From: Bacteroidales bacterium
Lineage (GTDB): Bacteria > Bacteroidota > Bacteroidia > Bacteroidales > ML635J-15
Direction: 5' to 3'
Length of the DNA stretch: 33,858 nucleotides
Assembly: GCA_031275085.1 (NCBI GenBank)
Contig: JAISPG010000045.1
Coordinates: forward strand, 1-33,858
The notes below the pieces were generated by a model, which made no database searches, was not told the origin of the DNA, and saw nothing but the letters and a program-made list of their open reading frames with translations. A program made the position numbers and the translations under genes. This document shows, in pieces, positions 8,970-16,995 of this stretch; the first letter of the stretch is position 1, and each line of letters starts with the position of its first letter.

Positions 8970-9031
8970 AATATTTAAAATTTAATTATAGTTACAAGTA
9001 TTAAGTTTTGATTCCTACTTCACTTTTTATT

Positions 9032-11548
9032 TTAGTTCTTAACTATCTTTCTTGTTGTTTCCCCTTTATCCGTTTTTATCTTTATAAAATAAACTCCCTT
9101 TGCCAAATCACTTACATTTATCTCTGAGCCTGGATTTTCTATTTGTTTTAATATTCTTCCGTTAAGGTCGCATATTACCACTACATTAATTCTTAATTCT
9201 TCATTATTTGTGCTGTATTTCGACTCTGCTCGATAACTGCGTGTCGGAGCATCAATTCTTAATTTGTCAGAGACAGGGTTTGGATACACTGTGAATTGTG
9301 TATTGTCAATTGCCAATTCGTCAATACCAGAGACATTAGGGTTGCGTAACCACACGGAGTTTTGCCCATCGGTATAGGTAAAATATTGAGGTTTTGTAGT
9401 TGGCGAAATTGAATCGGCAGGGGTAAATACTGTTTCTGTCCACGGATAATCCGTATCTAAATCTGTGCTTCTGATATATTTTCCTTCCGTGGCAACAGTT
9501 AGCGTTCCGTCAATAGTAATCTCGCTACCGATTGCTCCGGCCAACTTGTATAACTCTACACCTATCGGGGTTGCCGAAGTACCGCCGGTTACATTTATGT
9601 TACCTTTTACCGTAACTTTGCTGTTGGTAGTTAAGGCACCTATGCCACAATTTGTTGCCGTTATATTGCCGCGTACCGTTACCTCGAAACGATCGGCAAG
9701 AGAAGTTATGCCTATTCCGTAAGAATTGCTGATACTGTTAGCCGTAAGATTATCAACCGTTACTTTGCAATCGTTGCCTATCTGTAAGGCTGTTGCTCCT
9801 GTTATATTAAATTCTCCGTCTCCGGCAATATATACTTCTGATTTTTGGTAAATGTATGCCGCGAAATCGCTTTCAGAAGGATTGTTAACGTTTAAATCAT
9901 ATCCGTTTAAGTCGAATGTTATCTTTACGCTGTCTTTAACCATAAGCGCTTTGTTGTGATTAATATTATCTAACAGTTTAATTGTTGCTGTGCTGCCTGC
10001 GGGGATTGCTGCTATGGCATCGTTGAGGTTGGTGTATTGTGTAGAGCCTATTTCGCAAACAGGAGCGATATCGGCGGTAGTTGCGCTTGTTACGTTGTAT
10101 GTGTCGAATTTATTAACATCGGCAGCGTTGTGTGCCTGTACGGCGATGTAATAAGTTTGGCCAGGCTCCAAATCTTCGAGTATGCCTTCATAATTTTCTT
10201 CAATATCTACGAAATATTGTGTTATCATACATGAGGTAGCATCTAAACCGTAGTTACTACTCCAACTGGGAATTATTACTAAAGAAGCACTACCCAATGC
10301 AAATGAATTGGCATACGATTCGTCTGTTGAAACAAACACCCGATATTTTACCTCACTTCCCGCAGCATGGCTTGCCTCATTCCACGAAAGAAATATAGCA
10401 TTGCTTGTGGTTTGTATTACCGTAAGGTCTTTATTGGCTACAGTAGGAGCTGTGGCAACAAGGGTTGTAGCCGGACCTCCATATATGCCGTCCCAATTTC
10501 CTGTTTCGTCATATACAGTTAGCCCAAAATTATATACAGTGTTAGGTTCAAGATCGGTAAATGTCCACGTGTCTATATCAGTATGTCTTCCCACAGAATG
10601 TTCCACTCCACTGGAGCCTTTAATATACCAAGGCTTATATTGGAGCTGGTTTTGAGGTGTAACATTGTCGGTAAATCTGTCCCACGACATTTGTATGCTG
10701 TTTTCCGTTATCGTGCCTGTAATCATTGAAGCTGTAGTGGGCTGTGGCGCTTGGGTATCGACATATTGTACATATATTCTGCGGTATATTGTCTTGTTTC
10801 CGGCTTCGTCTTCTACCACAATATTAAACTCTGTGTTGTTAAGCAAGTTTAGTCCGGTGAGGGTATGCGTCATCGTAGCAGAACCGCTGGAGTTACCGTT
10901 GACATATCCCGAATTACCATCAGCAGTTGTTTCCCAGCATACTATATTACTGCCGCAGGAGCCGCCCGCTTTGTAATAAATTTTGTATTTAAGGTTGGAT
11001 TGAGAGGTTTTGTTATCGCGAGCTTGATACCATGTAAGATTTAAACTATTGGCAGTAACAGAGCCTATGACAATGTCTTCGGAAATAAATTTTGTTGGAG
11101 GTTTAACATCGTCTCCGGATGTAATGGGAAGGTATGTAATATTTTCAAAGTCGCCAAACATCTCATTTGGCGGGGTTCCAAAGTTAAAGTGGGTTATCAC
11201 ACGATAATATGTACCAGGGTCAAGACCTGTTATAGTTATTTCCGGTGTTTCAAAAAGAAATTCGCCACCTGCTATTGTAGTACTTATAATATCGGCATAC
11301 TCTACTGTAGTGTCAGCCGTAACAAAGGAGCTTGAGTTATTCGATTCCCATATTCTAAAACGCACCTGCATTAAGCTAAAACTTGATGCTTGCACACTAA
11401 ACTTTATTTTCACAGAGGTTTCCGTAAGCTCGGAATAGGTTGTTTGTTCATTGGAATACCACTGTGCATTTGCGGTAAAAATGTTTCCGCAAAGCATAGT
11501 AGCTGTAAAGGCTAAGAATGTAATTGTTTTTTTAATTGTTGTGCTCAT
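9032..11548 (-). CDS. T9SS cargo protein with fibronectin III domains and a beta-helix segment
   Basis: An 838-residue secreted protein. After the signal peptide (about 1-28, ending TANAQ) and an N-terminal beta domain come three fibronectin III domains, seen as S(L/I).(L/M)(S/T)W ... Y.(I/V) ... LT.L...T.(Y/F)...V.. (SLNLTWYQARDN, SIQMSWDRFTDN, AIFLSWNEASHA). Residues about 505-690 change to short repeated strands (TIKLLDNINHNKAL, ITFDLNGYDLNVN, VTVRGNITATNCG) like the right-handed helix domains of putative adhesins. The end is a T9SS type A sorting domain (VYPNPVSDKLRI, ICDLNGRILKQI, LAKGVYFIKIKT, RKIVKN). Its first loop is about 14 residues longer than in the 636-residue neighbour (DAPTRSYRAESKYSTNNEEL), which looks like translated repeat DNA. 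Probable role: surface adhesion. Confidence 0.9.
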   Translation of the reverse strand: MSTTIKKTITFLAFTATMLCGNIFTANAQWYSNEQTTYSELTETSVKIKFSVQASSFSLMQVRFRIWESNNSSSFVTADTTVEYADIISTTIAGGEFLFETPEITITGLDPGTYYRVITHFNFGTPPNEMFGDFENITYLPITSGDDVKPPTKFISEDIVIGSVTANSLNLTWYQARDNKTSQSNLKYKIYYKAGGSCGSNIVCWETTADGNSGYVNGNSSGSATMTHTLTGLNLLNNTEFNIVVEDEAGNKTIYRRIYVQYVDTQAPQPTTASMITGTITENSIQMSWDRFTDNVTPQNQLQYKPWYIKGSSGVEHSVGRHTDIDTWTFTDLEPNTVYNFGLTVYDETGNWDGIYGGPATTLVATAPTVANKDLTVIQTTSNAIFLSWNEASHAAGSEVKYRVFVSTDESYANSFALGSASLVIIPSWSSNYGLDATSCMITQYFVDIEENYEGILEDLEPGQTYYIAVQAHNAADVNKFDTYNVTSATTADIAPVCEIGSTQYTNLNDAIAAIPAGSTATIKLLDNINHNKALMVKDSVKITFDLNGYDLNVNNPSESDFAAYIYQKSEVYIAGDGEFNITGATALQIGNDCKVTVDNLTANSISNSYGIGITSLADRFEVTVRGNITATNCGIGALTTNSKVTVKGNINVTGGTSATPIGVELYKLAGAIGSEITIDGTLTVATEGKYIRSTDLDTDYPWTETVFTPADSISPTTKPQYFTYTDGQNSVWLRNPNVSGIDELAIDNTQFTVYPNPVSDKLRIDAPTRSYRAESKYSTNNEELRINVVVICDLNGRILKQIENPGSEINVSDLAKGVYFIKIKTDKGETTRKIVKN
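9186..9205. repeat. 20-bp repeat inside coding sequence, exact copy of an intergenic stretch
   Basis: TTAATTCTTAATTCTTCATT is identical to 11844-11863, which is non-coding. On the coding strand it encodes NEELRIN in the sorting domain of the 838-residue cargo protein. Confidence 0.75.
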
Positions 11549-11678
11549 ATCGTTTAATATTTAAAGTTGGTTTAGTGTTATGTTTAAATGGTAAGTAGCA
11601 AGAGTTTTTATATGTCAATTGTACGTTGTTGTTAATCATTTCACTCATTTCTCATTATTTTTAGTTTTTAATTTCTAA

Positions 11679-11737
11679 CTTACTTGTTCATTCGTTCTGG
11701 TTTAACTATGTTGAGCTCGCACTGCGTTGCTCGGTTG
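11679..11737. repeat. 59-bp intergenic repeat, copy 2
   Basis: Matches 1871-1929 at 51 of 59 positions. Contains CGTTCTGG and GTTGAGCTCGCACT, followed by GTTGCTCGGTTG. Confidence 0.8.
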
Positions 11738-11794
11738 CTTCACATTGCCCTTTGATGGCTCGACTCCACTCACCAACCGACTCAGGGACCGTTG

Positions 11795-11839
11795 CTCGCA
11801 ATGACGATACGTTGTTACTAATCATCTCATTCATTTTTA
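11795..11839. repeat. 45-bp intergenic repeat, copy 2
   Basis: Matches 7017-7061 at 42 of 45 positions; starts CTCGCAATGACG. It lies about 30 bases beyond the stop codon of the minus-strand kinase gene. Confidence 0.8.
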
Positions 11840-11871
11840 ACTTTTAATTCTTAATTCTTCATTCTTAATTT

Positions 11872-13971
11872 TTAATTTATTTTCATTACCGTAAAGCTAA
11901 AACACGAGCCTTTGCCTTCTTCGCTTTTTACCCATATCTGTCCGCCATTTTGTTCTACCATTTCTTTGCAAACCGTCAGCCCCAGTCCGCTACCTTCTTC
12001 GCCTGCCGTGCCTATTGTGGATCGTTGCGCATCAATGTTGAAAAGCGATGCTGTTCTTTCGGGCGACATTCCTATTCCGGTATCGCATATCGACACTATC
12101 CATATGCGGTCGTTATAATCGTCGACCGATACGTTTATTACACTTCCGGGGTACGAAAACTTAATTGCATTGACCAACAGGTTGCGCACAACAGTGGCTG
12201 TCATATTGCGGTCGGCACAGGCTATTACTTCGTCGGGAATTTCGTTGTATTGTATTTGTATGTTTTTTTCGTCGAGCAGTGTTTGTATCCAGCCTTTTAT
12301 CTCGTGTACAATGATTACCGATAGGTCAAATTCCGACGGACGAAAAGGCATGCGTCCGGTTTGCAGCTGTGCCCAGTTAAGCAGATTGTATAACAGCTCT
12401 ACCTGCTCATCTGCGGATTTAAGTAAAGCCGAACAATATTGCATAAGGGTATTGTTGTTGAGTTTATCTAAATTGCTAAGCATAACTTGTATTGCATTAC
12501 GCTGGGCAATTGCAGGATTTTTAAGGTCGTGAGAAATTATTGAGAAGAATTTGTCTTTGGTAGCATTCATCTCTGTGAGTATACGATTGCGTTTTGTTCG
12601 CAGTTTTAATATGTATACCAACATTATTAAAATAAGAATGGCAAAGGCAAAACCTGCGAAAAGTATTCTGCGTTGTGTTCCATGCCGTTCTATCTGGGAT
12701 TTATGCAGTAAAATCTGTGATTCTTTTTCGGCAGTTTCGTATTTTACATGAAAACCTGCCAGTTGTTCCTGCATTTGCTGTTTATAAAGGGTATCACTCA
12801 GGTTTGTATATTCTTCGAGATATGCAAGTGCCTGACGCAGATCTACGTCTTTATTCAACATGTACAATTGCCGATATACCATTTGAAGTACAATCTGTCG
12901 CTGGTTTTCTATACAAAGGTTTTTACAGCGCAACAATGGTTCTTCTGCTTTTTCGGGGCGTCCGCTTATCATACATAGTTCACTGATATGTGTAAGTACT
13001 GCTATTGTGTAGTCGATCATAGCTTCTGCTTCCGAAATCATAAGACAGGAATCAAGATATGCAAATGCAATATCCCACTTACCGGGTTCTTTGCAGGCTT
13101 CTGCATCTATTAAATGTGCTGTAAACCTCGACATGGGAGATAATTCTTTTGTTTTCCAGTATTTTAATTCTTCAACAATATTTTTTATCTTGTCTTTTTT
13201 CTCCAGTTGCCAGTATATGCCGCTTAAACGTTCGAGTGTGGCAACTGCCATTTCGGCATCGTCTATCTGTTTATAAAGTTTATATGCTTTGTTAAGATAG
13301 TCTTCGGACAGGCTGAAGTGTTTGTTGCGAAAATAAAAATCGCCTGTAGCAAGTAGTCCGTAAGCAATGTAAATAGGATTGTTTATAGAATCGGCAATGT
13401 GCAGGCTTTCTTCCAGACAAGTGTAGGCTTTATCAAAATCGCCTATTACGGAATATGATACATAGAGATTTTGTAAATATCTGCAAATGTTCAACGAGTC
13501 GTTCAATAACCTGTATCCGGCTATTCCTTTTTCATATAGATTTATAGATTCGTCGTATCTGCCATGTTGCGAACAATAGCATGCCATGCCGGTATAAACA
13601 TCTGCATTTATTTCGGTTTGGCTATGAGAACCGGTAAATGATTTTTCAATTGTAAAAATATTTAAACTATCTAATTCTTTTAGAAGTTTGTTTGCTATTC
13701 TTATCCTGACATCAGTTTCTGATTGCTCAAATTCGTTGAACAGACTATCTATATTATTTGCAGAAATTGTGATATTTATTAAGAATGTTGTTATTATAAT
13801 TATTATTACAGAAAAATTTCTTTTTCTGTTAGATTTCTTTTTCTTGTTGGAAACCAATCTGTTAATATCAGGTGGTGCCTGCCAGTTATCGCATTGTTTA
13901 ATAAGCAGATCGCAATAAGCTTGTGTCCTTTTTGCCAGGTTATATATTTCTTTTATTTTTTTATCAGACAT
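11872..13971 (-). CDS. TPR-containing sensor histidine kinase with an N-terminal cytoplasmic extension
   Basis: A 699-residue membrane kinase. Residues 1-52 are cytoplasmic and end in a lysine/arginine block; residues 53-70 are the first hydrophobic segment (SVIIIIITTFLINI); residues about 75-410 are TPR-like helical repeats in the periplasm; residues 437-456 are the second membrane segment. The catalytic part has the H-box ISHDLKNP with His481, the N-box RNLLVNAIKFS (Asn601), DTGIGM at 630-635 and GSGLGL at 660-665, so it is complete. It is a paralogue of the divergent kinase starting at 14292, sharing NLLNWAQLQTGRMPFRP exactly, but that one lacks the first 50 residues. No methionine lies near the hydrophobic segment, so the extension is probably real. 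No response regulator gene is adjacent; it may share the one at 16239. Signal unknown. Confidence 0.93.
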   Translation of the reverse strand: MSDKKIKEIYNLAKRTQAYCDLLIKQCDNWQAPPDINRLVSNKKKKSNRKRNFSVIIIIITTFLINITISANNIDSLFNEFEQSETDVRIRIANKLLKELDSLNIFTIEKSFTGSHSQTEINADVYTGMACYCSQHGRYDESINLYEKGIAGYRLLNDSLNICRYLQNLYVSYSVIGDFDKAYTCLEESLHIADSINNPIYIAYGLLATGDFYFRNKHFSLSEDYLNKAYKLYKQIDDAEMAVATLERLSGIYWQLEKKDKIKNIVEELKYWKTKELSPMSRFTAHLIDAEACKEPGKWDIAFAYLDSCLMISEAEAMIDYTIAVLTHISELCMISGRPEKAEEPLLRCKNLCIENQRQIVLQMVYRQLYMLNKDVDLRQALAYLEEYTNLSDTLYKQQMQEQLAGFHVKYETAEKESQILLHKSQIERHGTQRRILFAGFAFAILILIMLVYILKLRTKRNRILTEMNATKDKFFSIISHDLKNPAIAQRNAIQVMLSNLDKLNNNTLMQYCSALLKSADEQVELLYNLLNWAQLQTGRMPFRPSEFDLSVIIVHEIKGWIQTLLDEKNIQIQYNEIPDEVIACADRNMTATVVRNLLVNAIKFSYPGSVINVSVDDYNDRIWIVSICDTGIGMSPERTASLFNIDAQRSTIGTAGEEGSGLGLTVCKEMVEQNGGQIWVKSEEGKGSCFSFTVMKIN

Positions 13972-14136
13972 AAGTTTTGCAATTGTATTACAAAAGTGTG
14001 TATGAACCGGATTCTTGTCAATGAGTAATTCTGCCTGATGAGAGTGAGTAATTTTACTTAGGAATGATAAGTGATAAATTGGAAGTGAGAGGTTTTATGT
14101 GTACATGAACTTGTGGATTTTTTACGGGAATTTTAT

Positions 14137-14156
14137 GTGATGATGTATATTATCAC
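14137..14156. promoter_or_regulatory. Operator-like imperfect palindrome
   Basis: GTGATGAT and ATTATCAC form 8-bp arms with one mismatch around GTAT. It sits in the middle of the divergent kinase promoter region, upstream of both genes, where a regulator such as the adjacent LuxR-type protein could bind. No other evidence supports binding. Confidence 0.3.
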
Positions 14157-14241
14157 TATTTATATAAATACTTTAACAGATATTGACGTTTTTTTCTAAT
14201 ATTAAATTTTCATACATTTGCTCTGTAACTTAATATTTTTA

Positions 14242-14272
14242 TTGACGCTTTATAAGAATAATTTTATCTTTA
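14242..14272 (+). promoter_or_regulatory. Candidate promoter of the plus-strand kinase
   Basis: TTG (14242-14244) and TATCTTTA (14265-14272) are 20 bases apart, close to the Bacteroidota pattern TTTG-19-TAnnTTTG with one mismatch in the -7 box; the leader would be about 14 bases. An alternative with a perfect -7 box, TACATTTG at 14213-14220, has no well-spaced -33 element. Confidence 0.4.
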
Positions 14273-14291
14273 CAGTTATAAAAGTTTTGTT

Positions 14292-16232
14292 ATGAAGCTA
14301 TGCCTATTATCAATATTGTTGATATTATTTTCCGTATCAATTTATTCTCAGGATATCGATAGTCTTTATTCTGCTTTTTCGAAAGCTAAGGAAAACGAAT
14401 ACATTCGCTTGGGAAATGAGTTGCTTAAAACACTCGAAAGTAATAAACATGCAATAGATATTGTTGAAATTACAAAAGAAACACCTGTTTCACAGGCTGA
14501 TGCGGAAGTTAATATATGGATGGCTAATTATAGTTTCAGGAAAGAGCGATACGATAATACTATCGAGTTTACCGATAAAGTTATTGATTTTGCTCTGCAA
14601 ACGAATGATTCGCTAAGACTTGAAAAAGCATATTATTTAAAAGGTTTTGCATACCAGCGCTTGGGAGATATAAACATGGCCCTTGAAAATGCTATGAAAA
14701 GTTACGAAATAAACAAGTTTTACGGTAACGAAGAACGCTTAAGTTCTGTCATAAATAACATTGCCAATATTTATCAGACTAATAATGAAGACAGCATGGC
14801 TATTGTTTTTTATAATGAAAGTATAGAAATTGAACGACGCTTGGGGCGCAATCAAAACCTGGCTGTTCGTCTGGGGAATATAAGTACTTCATATATGAAG
14901 CAAGGAAAGATTGCCGAAGCTATGGACGTTGCAACAGAAGCATTAGCGCTGGATAGAGCAGAAAACCGTCAGGATAAAGTTGCAGCCCGACTTACTCAAT
15001 TAGCCGATATTTATATAAAAATGACTGATTATTCCAAAGCTAAAGATTGTCTGGAAGAAGCTATTTCATTTTTTGAAAAGTCAAATAGTTCTTACGGAAT
15101 GGCAATATCATTAAATAAACTTGGTGAGATAGAGCAATTAACAGGAAATATATCCAAAGCCGATGAGTATTTGACACAAGCCGCACACTATGCCGATAAA
15201 AACGGAAATAAATATGTGTATAATAAAATTGCAAAAAATATTTATTTACTCAATAGGGATATAAATCCGGCAAAAGCATTAAAATATTTCGAAGAAAGTA
15301 CAGCATTACAGGATTCTATTTTCGGGATAGAAACTCAAAAGCAAATTAATGATTTCCGTGTTAAATATGAAACAGCAGAAAAAGAACTTGAAATAGAAAG
15401 ACAAAATATAATTATTAATCAACAAAAAACTTTTCGTACTATCCTGATTGGAAGTTTAGCTATTGCTGTTATTATTATGCTGCTTTTGTGGTGGTTGTTT
15501 ACGTTACGTACAAAACGTAATCGCGAACTAGCTGAGATAAATGCTACCAAAGACAAATTTTTCAGTATTATTTCGCATGATCTGAAAAATCCGGCTATCG
15601 CTCAGCGTAACGCAATACAAGGCTTACTTGACCATGCCGGCGAAATGGATGTGGAGTCTTTGCAGCAATATTATGCAGAGTTATTAAAGTCTTCTGATAA
15701 TCAAATAGAGTTACTGTATAATTTGCTGAACTGGGCACAATTACAAACAGGAAGAATGCCGTTCAGACCTGCCGTTTTCGACATAAAAACAATTGCGAAT
15801 AATGAGATTAGCTTATTACAAACATTGGTTAATAATAAAAGTATTAAGTTGGATTCTCAATTTTCCTGGAAAACAATGGTTTATGGTGATCGTACTATGA
15901 TTGCTGTAGTTATACGTAATTTGCTTACAAATGCTGTAAAGTTTACATTCGAAAACGGGGAAATAATATTGAAAACCGAAATACGTAACAGTAATGACCT
16001 TATTGTTTCTGTAATCGATACAGGTATAGGAATGGACGAAAATACTCTTAAAAATCTTTTTGTTCTTGACAGGCAATCCTCTAATTTTGGAACTGCCGGA
16101 GAACAAGGTAGCGGATTAGGCCTCATTGTTTGTAAAGAACTGGTTGAAAAAAACGGAGGAAAATTGGAAGTTACAAGCGGGCAAGGTAAAGGAAGTTGTT
16201 TTAGTTTTAATATTAAGATATCTAATTTATAG
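14292..16232 (+). CDS. TPR-containing sensor histidine kinase
   Basis: A 646-residue two-component kinase. Residues 1-19 are a signal peptide or signal anchor (ending SIYSQ), residues about 70-345 are six or so TPR-like repeats (for example KAYYLKGFAYQRLGDINMALENA, RLGNISTSYMKQGKIAEAM), a coiled stretch follows (KYETAEKELEIERQN), and residues 383-404 span the membrane. The cytoplasmic kinase has the H-box ISHDLKNP with His429, NLLTNAVKFTF as N-box, DTGIGM and GSGLGL. The response regulator gene begins 6 bases after the stop codon, so the two are almost surely one operon and a cognate pair. The domain layout matches kinases that sense through periplasmic TPRs in Bacteroidota. The signal is not known. 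Confidence 0.95.
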   Translation: MKLCLLSILLILFSVSIYSQDIDSLYSAFSKAKENEYIRLGNELLKTLESNKHAIDIVEITKETPVSQADAEVNIWMANYSFRKERYDNTIEFTDKVIDFALQTNDSLRLEKAYYLKGFAYQRLGDINMALENAMKSYEINKFYGNEERLSSVINNIANIYQTNNEDSMAIVFYNESIEIERRLGRNQNLAVRLGNISTSYMKQGKIAEAMDVATEALALDRAENRQDKVAARLTQLADIYIKMTDYSKAKDCLEEAISFFEKSNSSYGMAISLNKLGEIEQLTGNISKADEYLTQAAHYADKNGNKYVYNKIAKNIYLLNRDINPAKALKYFEESTALQDSIFGIETQKQINDFRVKYETAEKELEIERQNIIINQQKTFRTILIGSLAIAVIIMLLLWWLFTLRTKRNRELAEINATKDKFFSIISHDLKNPAIAQRNAIQGLLDHAGEMDVESLQQYYAELLKSSDNQIELLYNLLNWAQLQTGRMPFRPAVFDIKTIANNEISLLQTLVNNKSIKLDSQFSWKTMVYGDRTMIAVVIRNLLTNAVKFTFENGEIILKTEIRNSNDLIVSVIDTGIGMDENTLKNLFVLDRQSSNFGTAGEQGSGLGLIVCKELVEKNGGKLEVTSGQGKGSCFSFNIKISNL

Positions 16233-16238
16233 TTTCTG

Positions 16239-16871
16239 ATGAAAATTTTTATTGTTGACGATCATCAATTATTTAGGATGGGAATACGTCTTGCACTTAC
16301 AGGTAAACCTGATGTAGAAATTGTTGGCGAAGCCGGTACGGGCAGAGATTTATTCGTGGCTTTGGAAAGTCAGACTCCGGATATTGTTTTATTGGATATA
16401 TTATTACCCGATATGTCGGGATTAGAAATAGCTAAAAAATTGAAGGAAGAAAATCCGGAGATAAAGATACTTATACTTTCTGCTGAAAGTCCGGAAGCTA
16501 TTGTTGAAGAAGTATTAAAAATAGGGATTGAAGGTTATGTTAGTAAATCCACTAATATTCAGGAGATAGAAGATGCTTTATATTCTGTAGATAATGGTCT
16601 TGAATATTTTGGACGCGATATTTCAAAAGTAATTTATGATGTTGTTGTTGCAAAGAAAAAACAAAATGAAAACTCGCCTGTTTTTACTCCCCGCGAACTG
16701 GAAATAATACGTTTGTGCAGCGATGGACTGCTAAGTAAAGAAATTGCTGATCAACTACAAATAAGTTACCGGACAGTGGAAAATCACAAAAATAATATCT
16801 TTAAAAAATTAGGAATTAATAATAGTGTAGAATTAGCGCGGTACGCTATTCTGAATGGATTGTTGGGTTAG
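16239..16871 (+). CDS. LuxR/NarL-family response regulator
   Basis: A 210-residue DNA-binding response regulator. The receiver domain (1-120) has the acidic pair Asp7/Asp8, the phosphoacceptor Asp53 in LLDILLPDM, and Lys103 in GYVSKS. The output domain (about 147-208) is a LuxR-type helix-turn-helix: FTPRELEIIRL, then SKEIADQLQIS and RTVENHKNNIFKKLG, with the recognition helix intact. It follows the TPR kinase by 6 bases and is presumably phosphorylated by it, and perhaps also by the divergent paralogue that has no regulator of its own. Targets are not visible; nearby candidates are the two kinase promoters and the surface-protein genes. Length and motif order are normal for the family. Confidence 0.95.
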   Translation: MKIFIVDDHQLFRMGIRLALTGKPDVEIVGEAGTGRDLFVALESQTPDIVLLDILLPDMSGLEIAKKLKEENPEIKILILSAESPEAIVEEVLKIGIEGYVSKSTNIQEIEDALYSVDNGLEYFGRDISKVIYDVVVAKKKQNENSPVFTPRELEIIRLCSDGLLSKEIADQLQISYRTVENHKNNIFKKLGINNSVELARYAILNGLLG

Positions 16872-16894
16872 GGAAAATCGAAAGTAACAAGTGC

Positions 16895-16918
16895 GATGCA
16901 CTGGACCTGCCGAAGTAT
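16895..16918. repeat. Decayed inverted copy of the GTGCACC/ACTTCGG repeat
   Basis: Matches the reverse complement of 1307-1330 at 19 of 24 positions. It lies in the 124-bp gap between the convergent response regulator and ferredoxin genes; no clear terminator was seen in that gap. Confidence 0.5.
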
Positions 16919-16995
16919 AGCAGTAAGTTAAAAGCAATGGTACTGAATGGTAGTTAAATGGTGGCAAATTGGCAATGTCTAAGCTTTTAATTAGC

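Larger units (their letters stand above)
11549..11871. other. Intergenic mosaic of dispersed repeats (323 bp)
   Basis: No gene was found. Reading from the kinase stop (11872) downwards: an AT-rich TTAATTCTTAATTCTTCATT stretch (11844-11863), the 45-bp repeat (11795-11839), a CTCGACTCC..CTCAGGGACCG segment (about 11758-11790), the 59-bp repeat (11679-11737) and the leader of the cargo gene ending at 11549. The order of modules resembles that at 5290-5517. Confidence 0.7.
13972..14291. other. Divergent intergenic region between the two kinases (320 bp)
   Basis: No gene was found. It holds the upstream regions of both kinases. On the minus strand CACTTTTG (13991-13998) with TTG 20 bases upstream (14019-14021) is a near-consensus promoter for the 699-residue kinase. 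A 20-bp imperfect palindrome lies at 14137-14156, and plus-strand promoter candidates lie at 14213-14220 and 14242-14272. Confidence 0.5.

Noticed and set aside
1..13971. Left part as a recently acquired island, from apparently higher GC
   Set aside because: GC varies from line to line on both sides by eye (roughly 30-50% on the left and 23-40% on the right) and I could not compute it properly; no integrase, tRNA or direct-repeat boundary is visible.
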